Assembly: GCA_035315125.1 (NCBI GenBank)
Contig: DATFYI010000199.1
Coordinates: forward strand, 1-5,250
Length of the DNA: 5,250 nt
Reading direction: 5' to 3'
Source: DATFYI01 sp035315125
GTDB lineage: Bacteria > Chloroflexota > Anaerolineae > Anaerolineales > Anaerolineaceae
Shown: piece by piece, positions 1 through 5,095 of the stretch
Layout of the letters: every line of letters starts with the position of its first letter
Position numbering within the stretch: the stretch's first letter is position 1
Translations under genes and position numbers: made by a program
Notes under the pieces: generated by a model
What the model was told of the DNA's origin: nothing
Seen by the model: the letters and a program-made list of their open reading frames with translations, nothing else
The model's database searches: none

Positions 1-174
1 ACCGCCCGAATATTTGCAGTAGTCGATGTGTGGGATGCATTGAGCTCAAATCGCCCTTACCGGCCGGCTTGGTCTGAAAAAGATGTCCTGGCTTATTTGC
101 AGGAACAAGCGGGTAAAAACTTCGATCCTGATATCGTAACAAGCTTTCTTAAGCTGTTAGAAGAAGAGTCGTAA
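1..174 (+). CDS. HD-GYP domain protein, C-terminal fragment (probable c-di-GMP phosphodiesterase)
   Basis: Reading frame 1 is open from the window edge to a TAA at 172-174, giving 57 residues; the start lies outside the window. The fragment contains FAVVDVWDALSSNRPYR followed by a helix and then GKNFDPDIV. This is the typical end of an HD-GYP domain: the conserved D..DAL..xRPYR block and the FDP..V block close to the C-terminus. Known members of the family hydrolyse cyclic di-GMP, often as response regulators. The HD and GYP metal-binding motifs and any receiver domain lie upstream and are not visible, so activity cannot be judged. The common family form has D before RPYR; here it is N, a mild variant. 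The stop overlaps a possible small ORF (TAATG), and a broken sensor gene follows, suggesting a former signalling operon. The family call is fairly secure; the exact role is inferred. Confidence 0.85.
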   Translation, partial: TARIFAVVDVWDALSSNRPYRPAWSEKDVLAYLQEQAGKNFDPDIVTSFLKLLEEES

Positions 175-278
175 TGGTATTGGAGGTTAAAAAAAGTGCC
201 TTTCATACTGTGGCTTTCGCCAAACAAGCGATGGTCTGTGTAAAACCGGTGCTGCAAACTATGGGAGGGCTGGTATGA
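174..278 (+). CDS. Possible small ORF (34 codons), coupled at both ends; unknown function
   Basis: This ATG overlaps the HD-GYP stop (TAATG), and its TGA overlaps the next start (ATGA at 275-278), so it exactly bridges two genes. A purine-rich GAAGAAGAG lies 5 bases before the ATG. The product would start MVLEVKKSAFHTVAF and end KPVLQTMGGLV. I recognise no family, and there is no clear membrane segment. An alternative in the same gap is a GTG at 196 with a better GGAGG at 182-186 (9-base spacing), which encodes only 15 codons and ends at 243. Overlaps at both ends argue for coupling, but an open stretch this short can easily arise by chance. It may equally be noncoding spacer or decayed sequence. 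Confidence 0.25.
   Translation: MVLEVKKSAFHTVAFAKQAMVCVKPVLQTMGGLV
263..269 (+). promoter_or_regulatory. Shine-Dalgarno for the truncated membrane sensor ORF
   Basis: GGGAGGG lies 5 bases before the ATG at 275. It is a strong ribosome-binding site, fixes the start of the broken sensor gene, and shows that the truncated ORF should still be translated if transcribed. Confidence 0.7.
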
Positions 279-538
279 ACTTTCTAGATATCCGCACAGT
301 CATGTTCAGCCAATTGATTACGGATGCCCTCTGCACGCTGGTCCTGATAGCCCTATGGCAGGAAAATCGCAAACGCTATGCCGGTTTGTCTTTTTGGGTG
401 CTCGATTTTATTTTACAAACAGTTTCTGCCTTGCTAATCCTGCTGCGCGGCAGAATACCCGATTGGTTGTCGATCATCCCGACCGGCCGGATGAGCAAGG
501 CCGTGCTCGACAGGGCACCACTTTTTATTTCACACTGA
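275..538 (+). pseudogene. Truncated membrane sensor (N-terminal domain of a GGDEF or kinase-type protein)
   Basis: The ORF encodes 87 residues and starts at an ATG with a strong Shine-Dalgarno. Residues 1-68 look like a genuine membrane sensor N-terminus: MNFLDIRTVMFS, a hydrophobic helix at about 9-28, a basic loop (ENRKRYAG), a second helix at about 38-57, then LLRGRIPDWLSII. From memory, this pattern opens multi-helix membrane domains of diguanylate cyclases and related sensors, which normally continue with more helices and a cytoplasmic output domain. Here the family-like sequence stops at about residue 68. The remaining 19 residues (PTGRMSK onward) resemble nothing because they are the wrong frame of a histidine-kinase tail. 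I read this as a deletion remnant. It might persist as a small two-helix protein or as a translational leader for the radical SAM gene. Seen: the abrupt change and lack of any output domain. Inferred: the cause. Confidence 0.65.
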
Positions 539-543
539 GATGA
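481..543 (+). pseudogene. Histidine-kinase C-terminal remnant (end of HATPase domain)
   Basis: In the frame one base ahead of the preceding ORF, the DNA encodes DEQGRARQGTTFYFTLR and then TGA at 541-543. The GTTFYFTL pattern is the closing strand of histidine-kinase ATPase domains, which usually reads G.GTTF.F.LP at the extreme C-terminus. No start codon, H-box, N-box or G1 box lies upstream, so only the last 20 or so residues survive. The join to the membrane-sensor frame falls near 470-490. Either one sensor kinase suffered a large out-of-frame internal deletion, or two neighbouring sensor genes were fused by deletion. The TGA overlaps the radical SAM start codon (ATGA), the spacing expected if the intact kinase had been co-translated with that gene. 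The motif is short, so confidence is moderate. Confidence 0.55.
536..543 (+). promoter_or_regulatory. Stop/start overlap for translational coupling
   Basis: The bases TGAGATGA hold two stops around the ATG at 540-542. The truncated membrane ORF ends at 536-538, one base before it, and the kinase-tail frame ends at 541-543, overlapping it. The preceding 20 bases (CACTTTTTATTTCACACTG) contain no Shine-Dalgarno. Initiation of the radical SAM gene therefore probably depends on ribosomes terminating here. Confidence 0.5.
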
Positions 544-1820
544 AACTTCTGCTCATCACGGCCTCATCCCCTGAAATTCGCAGGATCCGTAAATCGCGAT
601 TCCTTAACTTCCAGCAAATTACCATGCCTTATCTTGCAGCTCAGGTACCAGCGAACTGGCTGGTGGAACATGTCGATGAGGAGGTCAGCCCTGTTGACTG
701 CTCTGCTAAAGTGGACCTGGTTGGCATCACTTTCCACACACCCAGCGCTCAGCATGCTTATGAAATAGCTGGCAAGTTTCGGGTGCGAGGTATTCCGGTA
801 GTGCTTGGCGGATCTCACGTGACCTTAATGCCGGATGAAGCAGCCCAACATGCTGATGCGATTTTCGTGGGGGAAGCTGAAGGCTTGTGGCAACAATTTC
901 TGCTGGCCTTTGAACAGGGCCATTACGAAAGGATCTACCAGTCTCCATCCGGTCCAACGTTGGAACACGTACCGCAGGCCAGAAAAGAGTTGTTTCACCG
1001 CAAAGACTATACCGGTGGGGTGCTGTTTGCCAGCCGGGGCTGCCCAAACCAGTGCGATTTCTGCACTGTGTCTAGAATGTATAAAAACCGGATGCGCATG
1101 CGACCGGTAGCGGAAGTGGCCGCTGAATTTGCATCGTTCAACGGGAAAATCATCATTTTTTGGGATGATAACATTGCCGGCGATCTGGCATACGCTAAAG
1201 AGCTGTTCCGTGCCATCGCGCCTTATAAGAAATGGTGGAGCAGTCAGGCCAGCATCCAGGCCGGACAGGATCCTGATTTTCTGGAGCTGGCCGCTCGCAG
1301 CGGCTGCAAGCAGCTTTTTTTGGGATTGGAGTCGATCTCACAGTCCAGCTTGAATGCGGTACATAAACGATTCAACCGGGTGGAGGAATATGCAGCGATC
1401 ATTCAGCGCATACATTCACACGGCATCGCCGTGCAAACCGGGATTGTGTTTGGTTTCGACAATGATACGCCTGCAATTTTCAGCCAAACCCTGGCTTTTC
1501 TGGAACAAAACGGCGTTCAGAATGCCACATTCAATATCCTGACCCCATTTCCGGGGACGCGCCTGTTTCAACGTTTAGAATCAGAGGGTAGAATCTTGAG
1601 TTACGATTGGAATAAATATAACAGCCGGTCCGATGTGGTGTTTCAGCCGAAGAATATGAGCAGCGCTGAGCTGCTGGCAGGTTTTCAAAGAACAGTGCGG
1701 CAGTTTTACTCGTCCAGCAGCATCATGAAGCGACTATTTCATTCTCCAGTGGGGCTGTGGTGGACTTTGCCATTGAACGGGGCTTATTCCTTGCGATTGC
1801 TCCAATACGGATTTACTTAA
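540..1820 (+). CDS. B12-binding-type radical SAM protein (COG1032-like), substrate unknown
   Basis: The product has 426 residues. Residues 1-125 form a cobalamin-binding-like Rossmann domain (MKLLLITASS start, DLVGITF at 59-65, PVVLGGSHVTLMP at 86-98, FVGEAEG at 109-115). The radical SAM core follows, with the cluster motif in SRGCPNQCDFCTVS (Cys168, Cys172, Cys175), which binds a 4Fe-4S cluster and S-adenosylmethionine. Further family landmarks are DDNIAGD (209-215), SQASIQ (235-240), LGLESIS (261-267), GIVFGFDND (301-309) and TPFPGT (335-340). The C-terminal region, about 370-426, matches the usual tail (FQPKNMS..EL..GF). The length is normal and nothing is disrupted. The cobalamin motif DxHxxG is absent, so B12 binding is doubtful or base-off. 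The MKLLLIT start is family-like even though it has no Shine-Dalgarno. Members act in methylations, ring formations and lipid or cofactor modification; the substrate cannot be named here. The nitroreductase gene 91 bases downstream may be co-transcribed. Confidence 0.88.
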   Translation: MKLLLITASSPEIRRIRKSRFLNFQQITMPYLAAQVPANWLVEHVDEEVSPVDCSAKVDLVGITFHTPSAQHAYEIAGKFRVRGIPVVLGGSHVTLMPDEAAQHADAIFVGEAEGLWQQFLLAFEQGHYERIYQSPSGPTLEHVPQARKELFHRKDYTGGVLFASRGCPNQCDFCTVSRMYKNRMRMRPVAEVAAEFASFNGKIIIFWDDNIAGDLAYAKELFRAIAPYKKWWSSQASIQAGQDPDFLELAARSGCKQLFLGLESISQSSLNAVHKRFNRVEEYAAIIQRIHSHGIAVQTGIVFGFDNDTPAIFSQTLAFLEQNGVQNATFNILTPFPGTRLFQRLESEGRILSYDWNKYNSRSDVVFQPKNMSSAELLAGFQRTVRQFYSSSSIMKRLFHSPVGLWWTLPLNGAYSLRLLQYGFT

Positions 1821-1911
1821 GCAGACAGAAACTACTGGAAAATAGCTGTGCCTATAGAACCATCAGAACAGTTTCTTTGCGAATTTATGTTTTGCCTTGG
1901 TGGAGAGAAAT

Positions 1912-2784
1912 ATGAGCGTTTATACTAAACCGATCACCGAAATCATTCAAAATCGTTTTTCTTGTCGTTCCTATCTTAAAGTGCCGGTCGATTCGGAAAA
2001 GCAGCAGATGTTGCAAGCATTTATATCCGATATTCGGGTTGGACCGTTGAATACTTCTGTGCGTTACGACCTGCTGGCCGCCGAAAACCGGGACCGTAAA
2101 GCCCTGCGCGGCTTGGGTACCTATGGATTAATTAAGGATGCGGCCGGTTTTGTGGTAGGGGCGATGGGCCCGGGTAACAAAAACCTGGAAGATTATGGCT
2201 ACCGGTTGGAACAAATTGTGCTCTATTTGACTGATCTCGGCCTTGGAACGTGCTGGTTAGGTGGAAATTTTACAAGGAGCAGTTTTGCCAGAAAGATTGG
2301 AGCTACAACCGAGGAACGACTGCCGGCGGTGATCGCGCTGGGTATCATCGCAGATGAAGCACAAGCCAGGCAATCTGCCATGCGGCAAAGCGTTGGGGCG
2401 GACACCCGGCTGCCCTGGGAAAACCTGTTCTTCGATGGCAAATTCGGAGCCAGCCTGAGCCGCCAGAAAGCCGGACCATATGCTCTTCTACTGGAAAACT
2501 TGCGGCTCGGGCCATCGGCTTCGAACAAACAACCCTGGCGGGTTATCCAGGCCGGCAATGCCTTTCATTTTTATCTTCAACGCACGAAAGGTTATCCGCC
2601 TGCTCTGGTTAAAACGGTCCTGCAGATAGAAGACTTGCAGCGAGTGGACCTGGGGATTGCCATGTGCCATTTCGAGCTGACCGCCAGTGAGCTGGGGTTG
2701 CTTGGCTGTTGGATGGTACAGGAACCGCCTATTAACAAACCGGATGCGCTGTGCGAATATACGGTTAGCTGGGAAATAGACTGA
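1912..2784 (+). CDS. Nitroreductase-family protein (TM1586-like), internally duplicated
   Basis: The product has 290 residues and is probably an FMN-dependent cytoplasmic oxidoreductase. I chose the ATG at 1912 because GGAG (1902-1905) sits 6 bases upstream; the frame can be extended to a TTG at 1897, but that TTG would precede the ribosome site. Visible landmarks are the RFSCRSY opening (15-21), a degenerate GPLN (44-47), GLGTCWLGG (110-118), a canonical flavin-phosphate motif PSASNKQPWR (201-210) and GLLGCW (262-267). Each half carries a P..N loop followed about 60 residues later by a helix and a GLGxCW-like block, so the chain looks like two fused nitroreductase halves. The canonical P-S-x-x-N motif sits in the second half, as I recall for the putative TM nitroreductase family (PF14512). 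The substrate is unknown; such enzymes reduce nitro compounds, quinones or ene bonds. The gene follows the radical SAM gene and converges on tetR. Confidence 0.85.
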   Translation: MSVYTKPITEIIQNRFSCRSYLKVPVDSEKQQMLQAFISDIRVGPLNTSVRYDLLAAENRDRKALRGLGTYGLIKDAAGFVVGAMGPGNKNLEDYGYRLEQIVLYLTDLGLGTCWLGGNFTRSSFARKIGATTEERLPAVIALGIIADEAQARQSAMRQSVGADTRLPWENLFFDGKFGASLSRQKAGPYALLLENLRLGPSASNKQPWRVIQAGNAFHFYLQRTKGYPPALVKTVLQIEDLQRVDLGIAMCHFELTASELGLLGCWMVQEPPINKPDALCEYTVSWEID

Positions 2785-2812
2785 ACCGCTGATCTACCTT
2801 CGTTTGTTGCTG

Positions 2813-3394
2813 CTATTGATGTAACAGGATAGCCGTAACCTGTGCAGCCATTTCGTCGGCAGAAAGGGATTTTGCACGGCGGACCCAATGGATACCGGCA
2901 CCAAAGATGGCCCAGCTCCATACGAGGGTTCCTATTGCCGGTTGGATATCCGGCGGCACCAGCCCGGGAGGCAAACGGTTGAACCAGGCCAGCAGGTATT
3001 CGTTCAGTTCATCCTGCACGGCGGTCTCAAACATCGGTTCGATCTGTCTGTCAGCCGTGCTGCAGTGTTGATGGATATCGGCCAGGAATTCAAAGACGGT
3101 AACGACCAACTGGCACAGGTGTTCCGAGTCGAATTCGGACGAGATCGGTGCTTTTTGAGACAGCCACTCAACAAACTGCTCGCGGATAAAGCTATCGAGC
3201 AGATCATATTTGTCTTCAAAATGTGCGTAAAAGGTCGCTCGGTTGACGGTAGCCCGTTCGGTCACGTCCTGAATGGTAATGGACTGGAAACCCTTTTCAT
3301 ACATTAATTCCATAAAGGCCTGTTCGAGCAACTTACGAGTCCGTTTAACGCGCGGATCTACCTTTTTATCCTGTTCTTTTACCGGCATCGACAT
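2813..3394 (-). CDS. TetR/AcrR family transcriptional regulator
   Basis: The product has 193 residues, normal for the family. The start ATG (3392-3394) has GGAGG at 3402-3406, 7 bases upstream. The N-terminal DNA-binding domain spans about residues 16-62: RTRKLLEQAFMELMYEKGF, then ITIQDVTERATVNRATFYAHF, where NRATFYAHF holds the recognition helix, then DKYDLL. Residues 70-193 form the helical ligand-binding and dimerisation half, which is not conserved enough to name the inducer. The protein is expected to be a repressor of nearby genes, released by a small molecule. The doxX-oxidoreductase unit just upstream on the same strand is the natural first target, with the convergent nitroreductase as a second candidate. 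The gene has its own promoter and so may autoregulate. Only 28 bp separate its stop from the nitroreductase stop, with no terminator between. Confidence 0.93.
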   Translation of the reverse strand: MSMPVKEQDKKVDPRVKRTRKLLEQAFMELMYEKGFQSITIQDVTERATVNRATFYAHFEDKYDLLDSFIREQFVEWLSQKAPISSEFDSEHLCQLVVTVFEFLADIHQHCSTADRQIEPMFETAVQDELNEYLLAWFNRLPPGLVPPDIQPAIGTLVWSWAIFGAGIHWVRRAKSLSADEMAAQVTAILLHQ

Positions 3395-3417
3395 AGGACT
3401 ACCTCCGTTTATTGATA

Positions 3418-3446
3418 AATATACCCGACATTGGCGGCATTTTCAA
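3418..3446 (-). promoter_or_regulatory. Sigma-70-type promoter of the tetR gene
   Basis: Read on the minus strand, TTGAAA (3446-3441) is followed by 17 bases and TATATT (3423-3418); each hexamer matches 5 of 6 consensus bases. Transcription would start near 3411, leaving a leader of about 17 bases that contains the GGAGG. A short imperfect palindrome, TTTATTGATAAA (3408-3419), overlaps the -10 box and start point. That is a plausible place for autorepression, but the sequence is AT-rich and may be chance. Confidence 0.6.
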
Positions 3447-3460
3447 CTTTAAATGCTAAT

Positions 3461-3483
3461 CCGAGAATGCATTTCGGTTTTTT
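3461..3483 (+). terminator. Possible weak intrinsic terminator on the plus strand
   Basis: CCGAGA (3461-3466) pairs with TTTCGG (3472-3477) around the loop ATGCA, giving six pairs including one G-U, followed directly by six T (3478-3483). The form is right but the stem is weak. No plus-strand gene ends nearby; the only one it could serve is the nitroreductase, about 680 bases upstream, whose transcript would first cross tetR in antisense. Confidence 0.3.
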
Positions 3484-3505
3484 GGTAAATAACACCTGCC
3501 CTCAT

Positions 3506-3538
3506 CCTCACCCTTCCCCCGGTGAGGGAAGGGTGAGG
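3506..3538. repeat. Perfect 13-bp inverted repeat (REP-like hairpin)
   Basis: CCTCACCCTTCCC (3506-3518) and GGGAAGGGTGAGG (3526-3538) are exact reverse complements around a 7-base loop, CCGGTGA. The element starts 8 bases after the oxidoreductase stop on the minus strand, so it would form a stable 3' hairpin in that mRNA. No T-run follows on the minus strand, so it is not a standard intrinsic terminator. CCTCACCC-rich hairpins of this kind are common dispersed intergenic repeats in bacterial genomes; whether this one is repeated elsewhere cannot be seen here. It could stabilise the upstream message or reduce readthrough into tetR. Confidence 0.75.
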
Positions 3539-3546
3539 AAAACATA

Positions 3547-4482
3547 TCAGGCATCCGTGATATGCAAAATAATGCGGCCGCGACCATGGCCGGTCTCCCC
3601 CTGAACCTGGGCCTTACCCGCTTCTGCTAATGAAAACACAGGGCCGACCACCGGATGGATCTTGCCAGACTCGATCAACTCTGTGATCTGGCATAACACA
3701 TCCGCCCCCGGCCGGCTGCCTCTGGCTACACGGACACCCAGCGCCTTGGCCTGCTCTTCTGGCGTCATGTTTGCCACTGTAACAAAAATGCCACCCGGGC
3801 GAAGGACGTGCAGGCTGCGCTCGGTCACATCGCCGCCAACCGTGTCTATCACTGCATCAACATCATGAACGGACATTTCAAAGGGGTCGGCCTGATAATC
3901 AATGACCTCTTCGGCCCCCAAAGAGCGCACAAAATCAACATTTTTGGCTGAGGTAGTCCCGATGACATGGGCACCCTTCCAACGAGCCAACTGTACGGCA
4001 AAGAGCCCTACACCACCAGCAGCGCCCTGCACCAGAACAGTCTGCCCGAGTTGGACAGCAGCGGCATCAATCACAACACCCCAGGCAGTCAAAGCGCCGA
4101 CCGGTACGGCAGCGGCCTGATCAAAGGATAGATTATCCGGTTTCGGCGCCAGATCGGCGACTGAAGCAATTGCGTATTCGGCAAACGAGCCACTGAAGCG
4201 CCCATAAACGGCCTGACCCGGTGGGAATCCATTCACACCCGGGCCAACGGATTCAACAATACCAGAGCCGTCCTGCCCGGGCGTCCAGGGAAAAGTCAAC
4301 GGCATCATGGCTTTATACAATCCACCACGTAATTTCCAATCAACCGGATGGACACCGGCAGCATAAACATGAACCAACACCTGCCCTGCTTGCGGTACGG
4401 GACGTGCTATGCTTTTAATATGCAGTTGATCCGCTGCACCATAATCATTCACAACAATCGCTTGCATCATTAATTCAGACAT
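3547..4482 (-). CDS. Zinc-independent MDR oxidoreductase (NADPH:quinone reductase-like)
   Basis: The product has 311 residues, typical for short quinone-reductase-like members of the medium-chain dehydrogenase/reductase superfamily. The N-terminal GroES-like catalytic domain spans about 1-125 (GVHPVDWKLRGG at 43-54, PGQDGSGIVESVGPGV at 68-83). The Rossmann NAD(P) domain follows, with VQGAAGGVGLFAVQLA (151-166) as the dinucleotide loop and GTTSAKN after the second strand. The C-terminus reads GHGRGRIILHI, the usual end. There is a single cysteine (Cys264) and no zinc-ligand pattern, so it is a zinc-independent enzyme. Members reduce quinones or enones with NADPH; the substrate here is unknown. 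The start at 4482 is supported by AAGGA, about 9 bases upstream; an inner MM pair at residues 5-6 lacks a ribosome site. The gene lies 25 bp after the DoxX-like gene, almost certainly in one operon, with tetR next on the same strand. Confidence 0.93.
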   Translation of the reverse strand: MSELMMQAIVVNDYGAADQLHIKSIARPVPQAGQVLVHVYAAGVHPVDWKLRGGLYKAMMPLTFPWTPGQDGSGIVESVGPGVNGFPPGQAVYGRFSGSFAEYAIASVADLAPKPDNLSFDQAAAVPVGALTAWGVVIDAAAVQLGQTVLVQGAAGGVGLFAVQLARWKGAHVIGTTSAKNVDFVRSLGAEEVIDYQADPFEMSVHDVDAVIDTVGGDVTERSLHVLRPGGIFVTVANMTPEEQAKALGVRVARGSRPGADVLCQITELIESGKIHPVVGPVFSLAEAGKAQVQGETGHGRGRIILHITDA

Positions 4483-4507
4483 GATTTATTTTCCTTTTTT
4501 ATTTTCA

Positions 4508-4879
4508 TTAAAGTGGCCGGATAAAGAAGCGACCATAAGCGGTGAAGGCGGACAATGCCAGTAGTAAAGCGGTCAAGCCTATCCCAGAGTATTCCTTCTG
4601 CTGTGCATGGACAAACGACGCGACCAGCATGGCCAGGGCCAGACCGGCACCTGCCAGCGGGGTCAACCAGGGTAAAATTCCGGTTACTGCGGGCAATATG
4701 AGCCCAAGCGCTCCCAGGATTTCAACGCTGCCGATGGCTTTTATTGTGAGGGGTGAGACTCCATCTACCCAATGCATGCTCACAGCAAGCTGTTCCTTAG
4801 ATCGGGCCAGTTTCATGCTGCCAGTGATTAAAAATATCAGCGCTAAAAAACTTTGTAAGATCCATAATGCAATGTTCAT
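4508..4879 (-). CDS. DoxX-like small membrane protein
   Basis: The product has 123 residues and about four membrane helices, near 4-22, 44-64, 70-91 and 98-118. Short charged loops separate them (KLARSKEQ, HAQQKEYSG). The GSMKLARS segment after helix 1 and the GSVEILGALGLILP helix are typical of DoxX-like proteins. I chose the ATG at 4877-4879 because AAAGGAG (4889-4895) is 9 bases upstream; the longer frame from a TTG at 4886-4888 abuts the ribosome site and is unlikely. DoxX-like proteins are inner-membrane proteins of poorly defined function, often found beside redox enzymes; some relatives are tied to thiosulfate:quinone reduction or redox stress. Here it is first in an operon with a quinone-reductase-like enzyme, consistent with a membrane redox or electrophile response role, which is inferred. 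Confidence 0.88.
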   Translation of the reverse strand: MNIALWILQSFLALIFLITGSMKLARSKEQLAVSMHWVDGVSPLTIKAIGSVEILGALGLILPAVTGILPWLTPLAGAGLALAMLVASFVHAQQKEYSGIGLTALLLALSAFTAYGRFFIRPL

Positions 4880-4911
4880 TATTTTCAACTCCTTTCGTAT
4901 AATAAATTAGT

Positions 4912-4925
4912 GTTGTATAACCAAC
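4912..4925. promoter_or_regulatory. Candidate operator palindrome in the doxX leader
   Basis: GTTGTATAACCAAC is an imperfect 14-bp inverted repeat (GTTG/CAAC arms) lying about 10-25 bases downstream of the predicted start point and before the doxX Shine-Dalgarno. That is a plausible position for a TetR-type repressor to block transcription. I see no clear copy in the tetR promoter, so assignment to this regulator is weak. Confidence 0.25.
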
Positions 4926-4942
4926 TTATGTTTGATATTTGT

Positions 4943-4971
4943 ATTATAAAAATAATCATTCTTATAATCAA
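4943..4971 (-). promoter_or_regulatory. Sigma-70-type promoter for the doxX-oxidoreductase operon
   Basis: On the minus strand, TTGATT (4971-4966) is followed by exactly 17 bases and a perfect TATAAT (4948-4943). The start point would be near 4936, leaving a leader of about 57 bases before the doxX ATG. The surrounding 80 bases are strikingly AT-rich. A perfect ATTAT/ATAAT repeat around AAAA (4943-4956) overlaps the -10 box. The rest of this gap (4972-5025) shows nothing else I can support. Confidence 0.65.
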
Positions 4972-5025
4972 TCATCAATAACGGCTTTTTGTTGCTTAGA
5001 CGACGAAGATAGCAAGTTGAGGTAG

Positions 5026-5061
5026 AAAAATGCCAGGCAGGGTTCAATCGACCCGCCTGGC
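5026..5061 (-). terminator. Strong intrinsic terminator of the ABC transporter gene
   Basis: GCCAGGC (5032-5038) pairs with GCCTGGC (5055-5061), and GGGT (5040-5043) pairs with ACCC (5051-5054), leaving one bulged A and a 7-base loop. On the minus strand the hairpin is followed by ATTTTT. It begins 34 bases after the ABC transporter stop and isolates that gene from the doxX promoter downstream. Confidence 0.88.
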
Positions 5062-5095
5062 TTTGACGATAATGGCTTAGCGAATTTTATTGCAA

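Noticed and set aside
59..490. ACCGGCCGG at 59-67 and again at 482-490, considered as recombination sites for the deletion
   Set aside because: The 9-bp match is GC-rich and self-palindromic, the first copy lies inside an apparently intact HD-GYP end, and recombination between them would not produce the observed junction.
835..1110. Overlapping plus-frame and minus-frame ORFs inside the radical SAM gene
   Set aside because: They are alternative frames of a well-conserved protein and show no family features or start signals of their own.
1827..1876. AGAAACT/AGTTTCT inverted pair between the radical SAM and nitroreductase genes as a terminator
   Set aside because: The arms are only 7 bp, 36 bases apart, and lack a following T-run.
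1897..1911. TTG start extending the nitroreductase by five residues
   Set aside because: The GGAG at 1902-1905 would lie inside the coding region; the ATG at 1912 has correct spacing and a family-like beginning.
2888..3307. 139-codon plus-strand ORF opposite tetR
   Set aside because: It lies wholly antisense to a clear TetR gene, its product resembles no family, and no good ribosome site is seen; it is a shadow of the minus-strand coding bias.
4880..4888. TTG start extending the DoxX-like protein by three residues
   Set aside because: It would abut the AAAGGAG site with no spacing, whereas the ATG at 4879 is 9 bases away.
4542..4910. 122-codon plus-strand ORF opposite the DoxX-like gene
   Set aside because: It is antisense to a convincing membrane protein with a promoter and ribosome site; the translation is low-complexity Ser/Ala/Pro sequence typical of a shadow frame.
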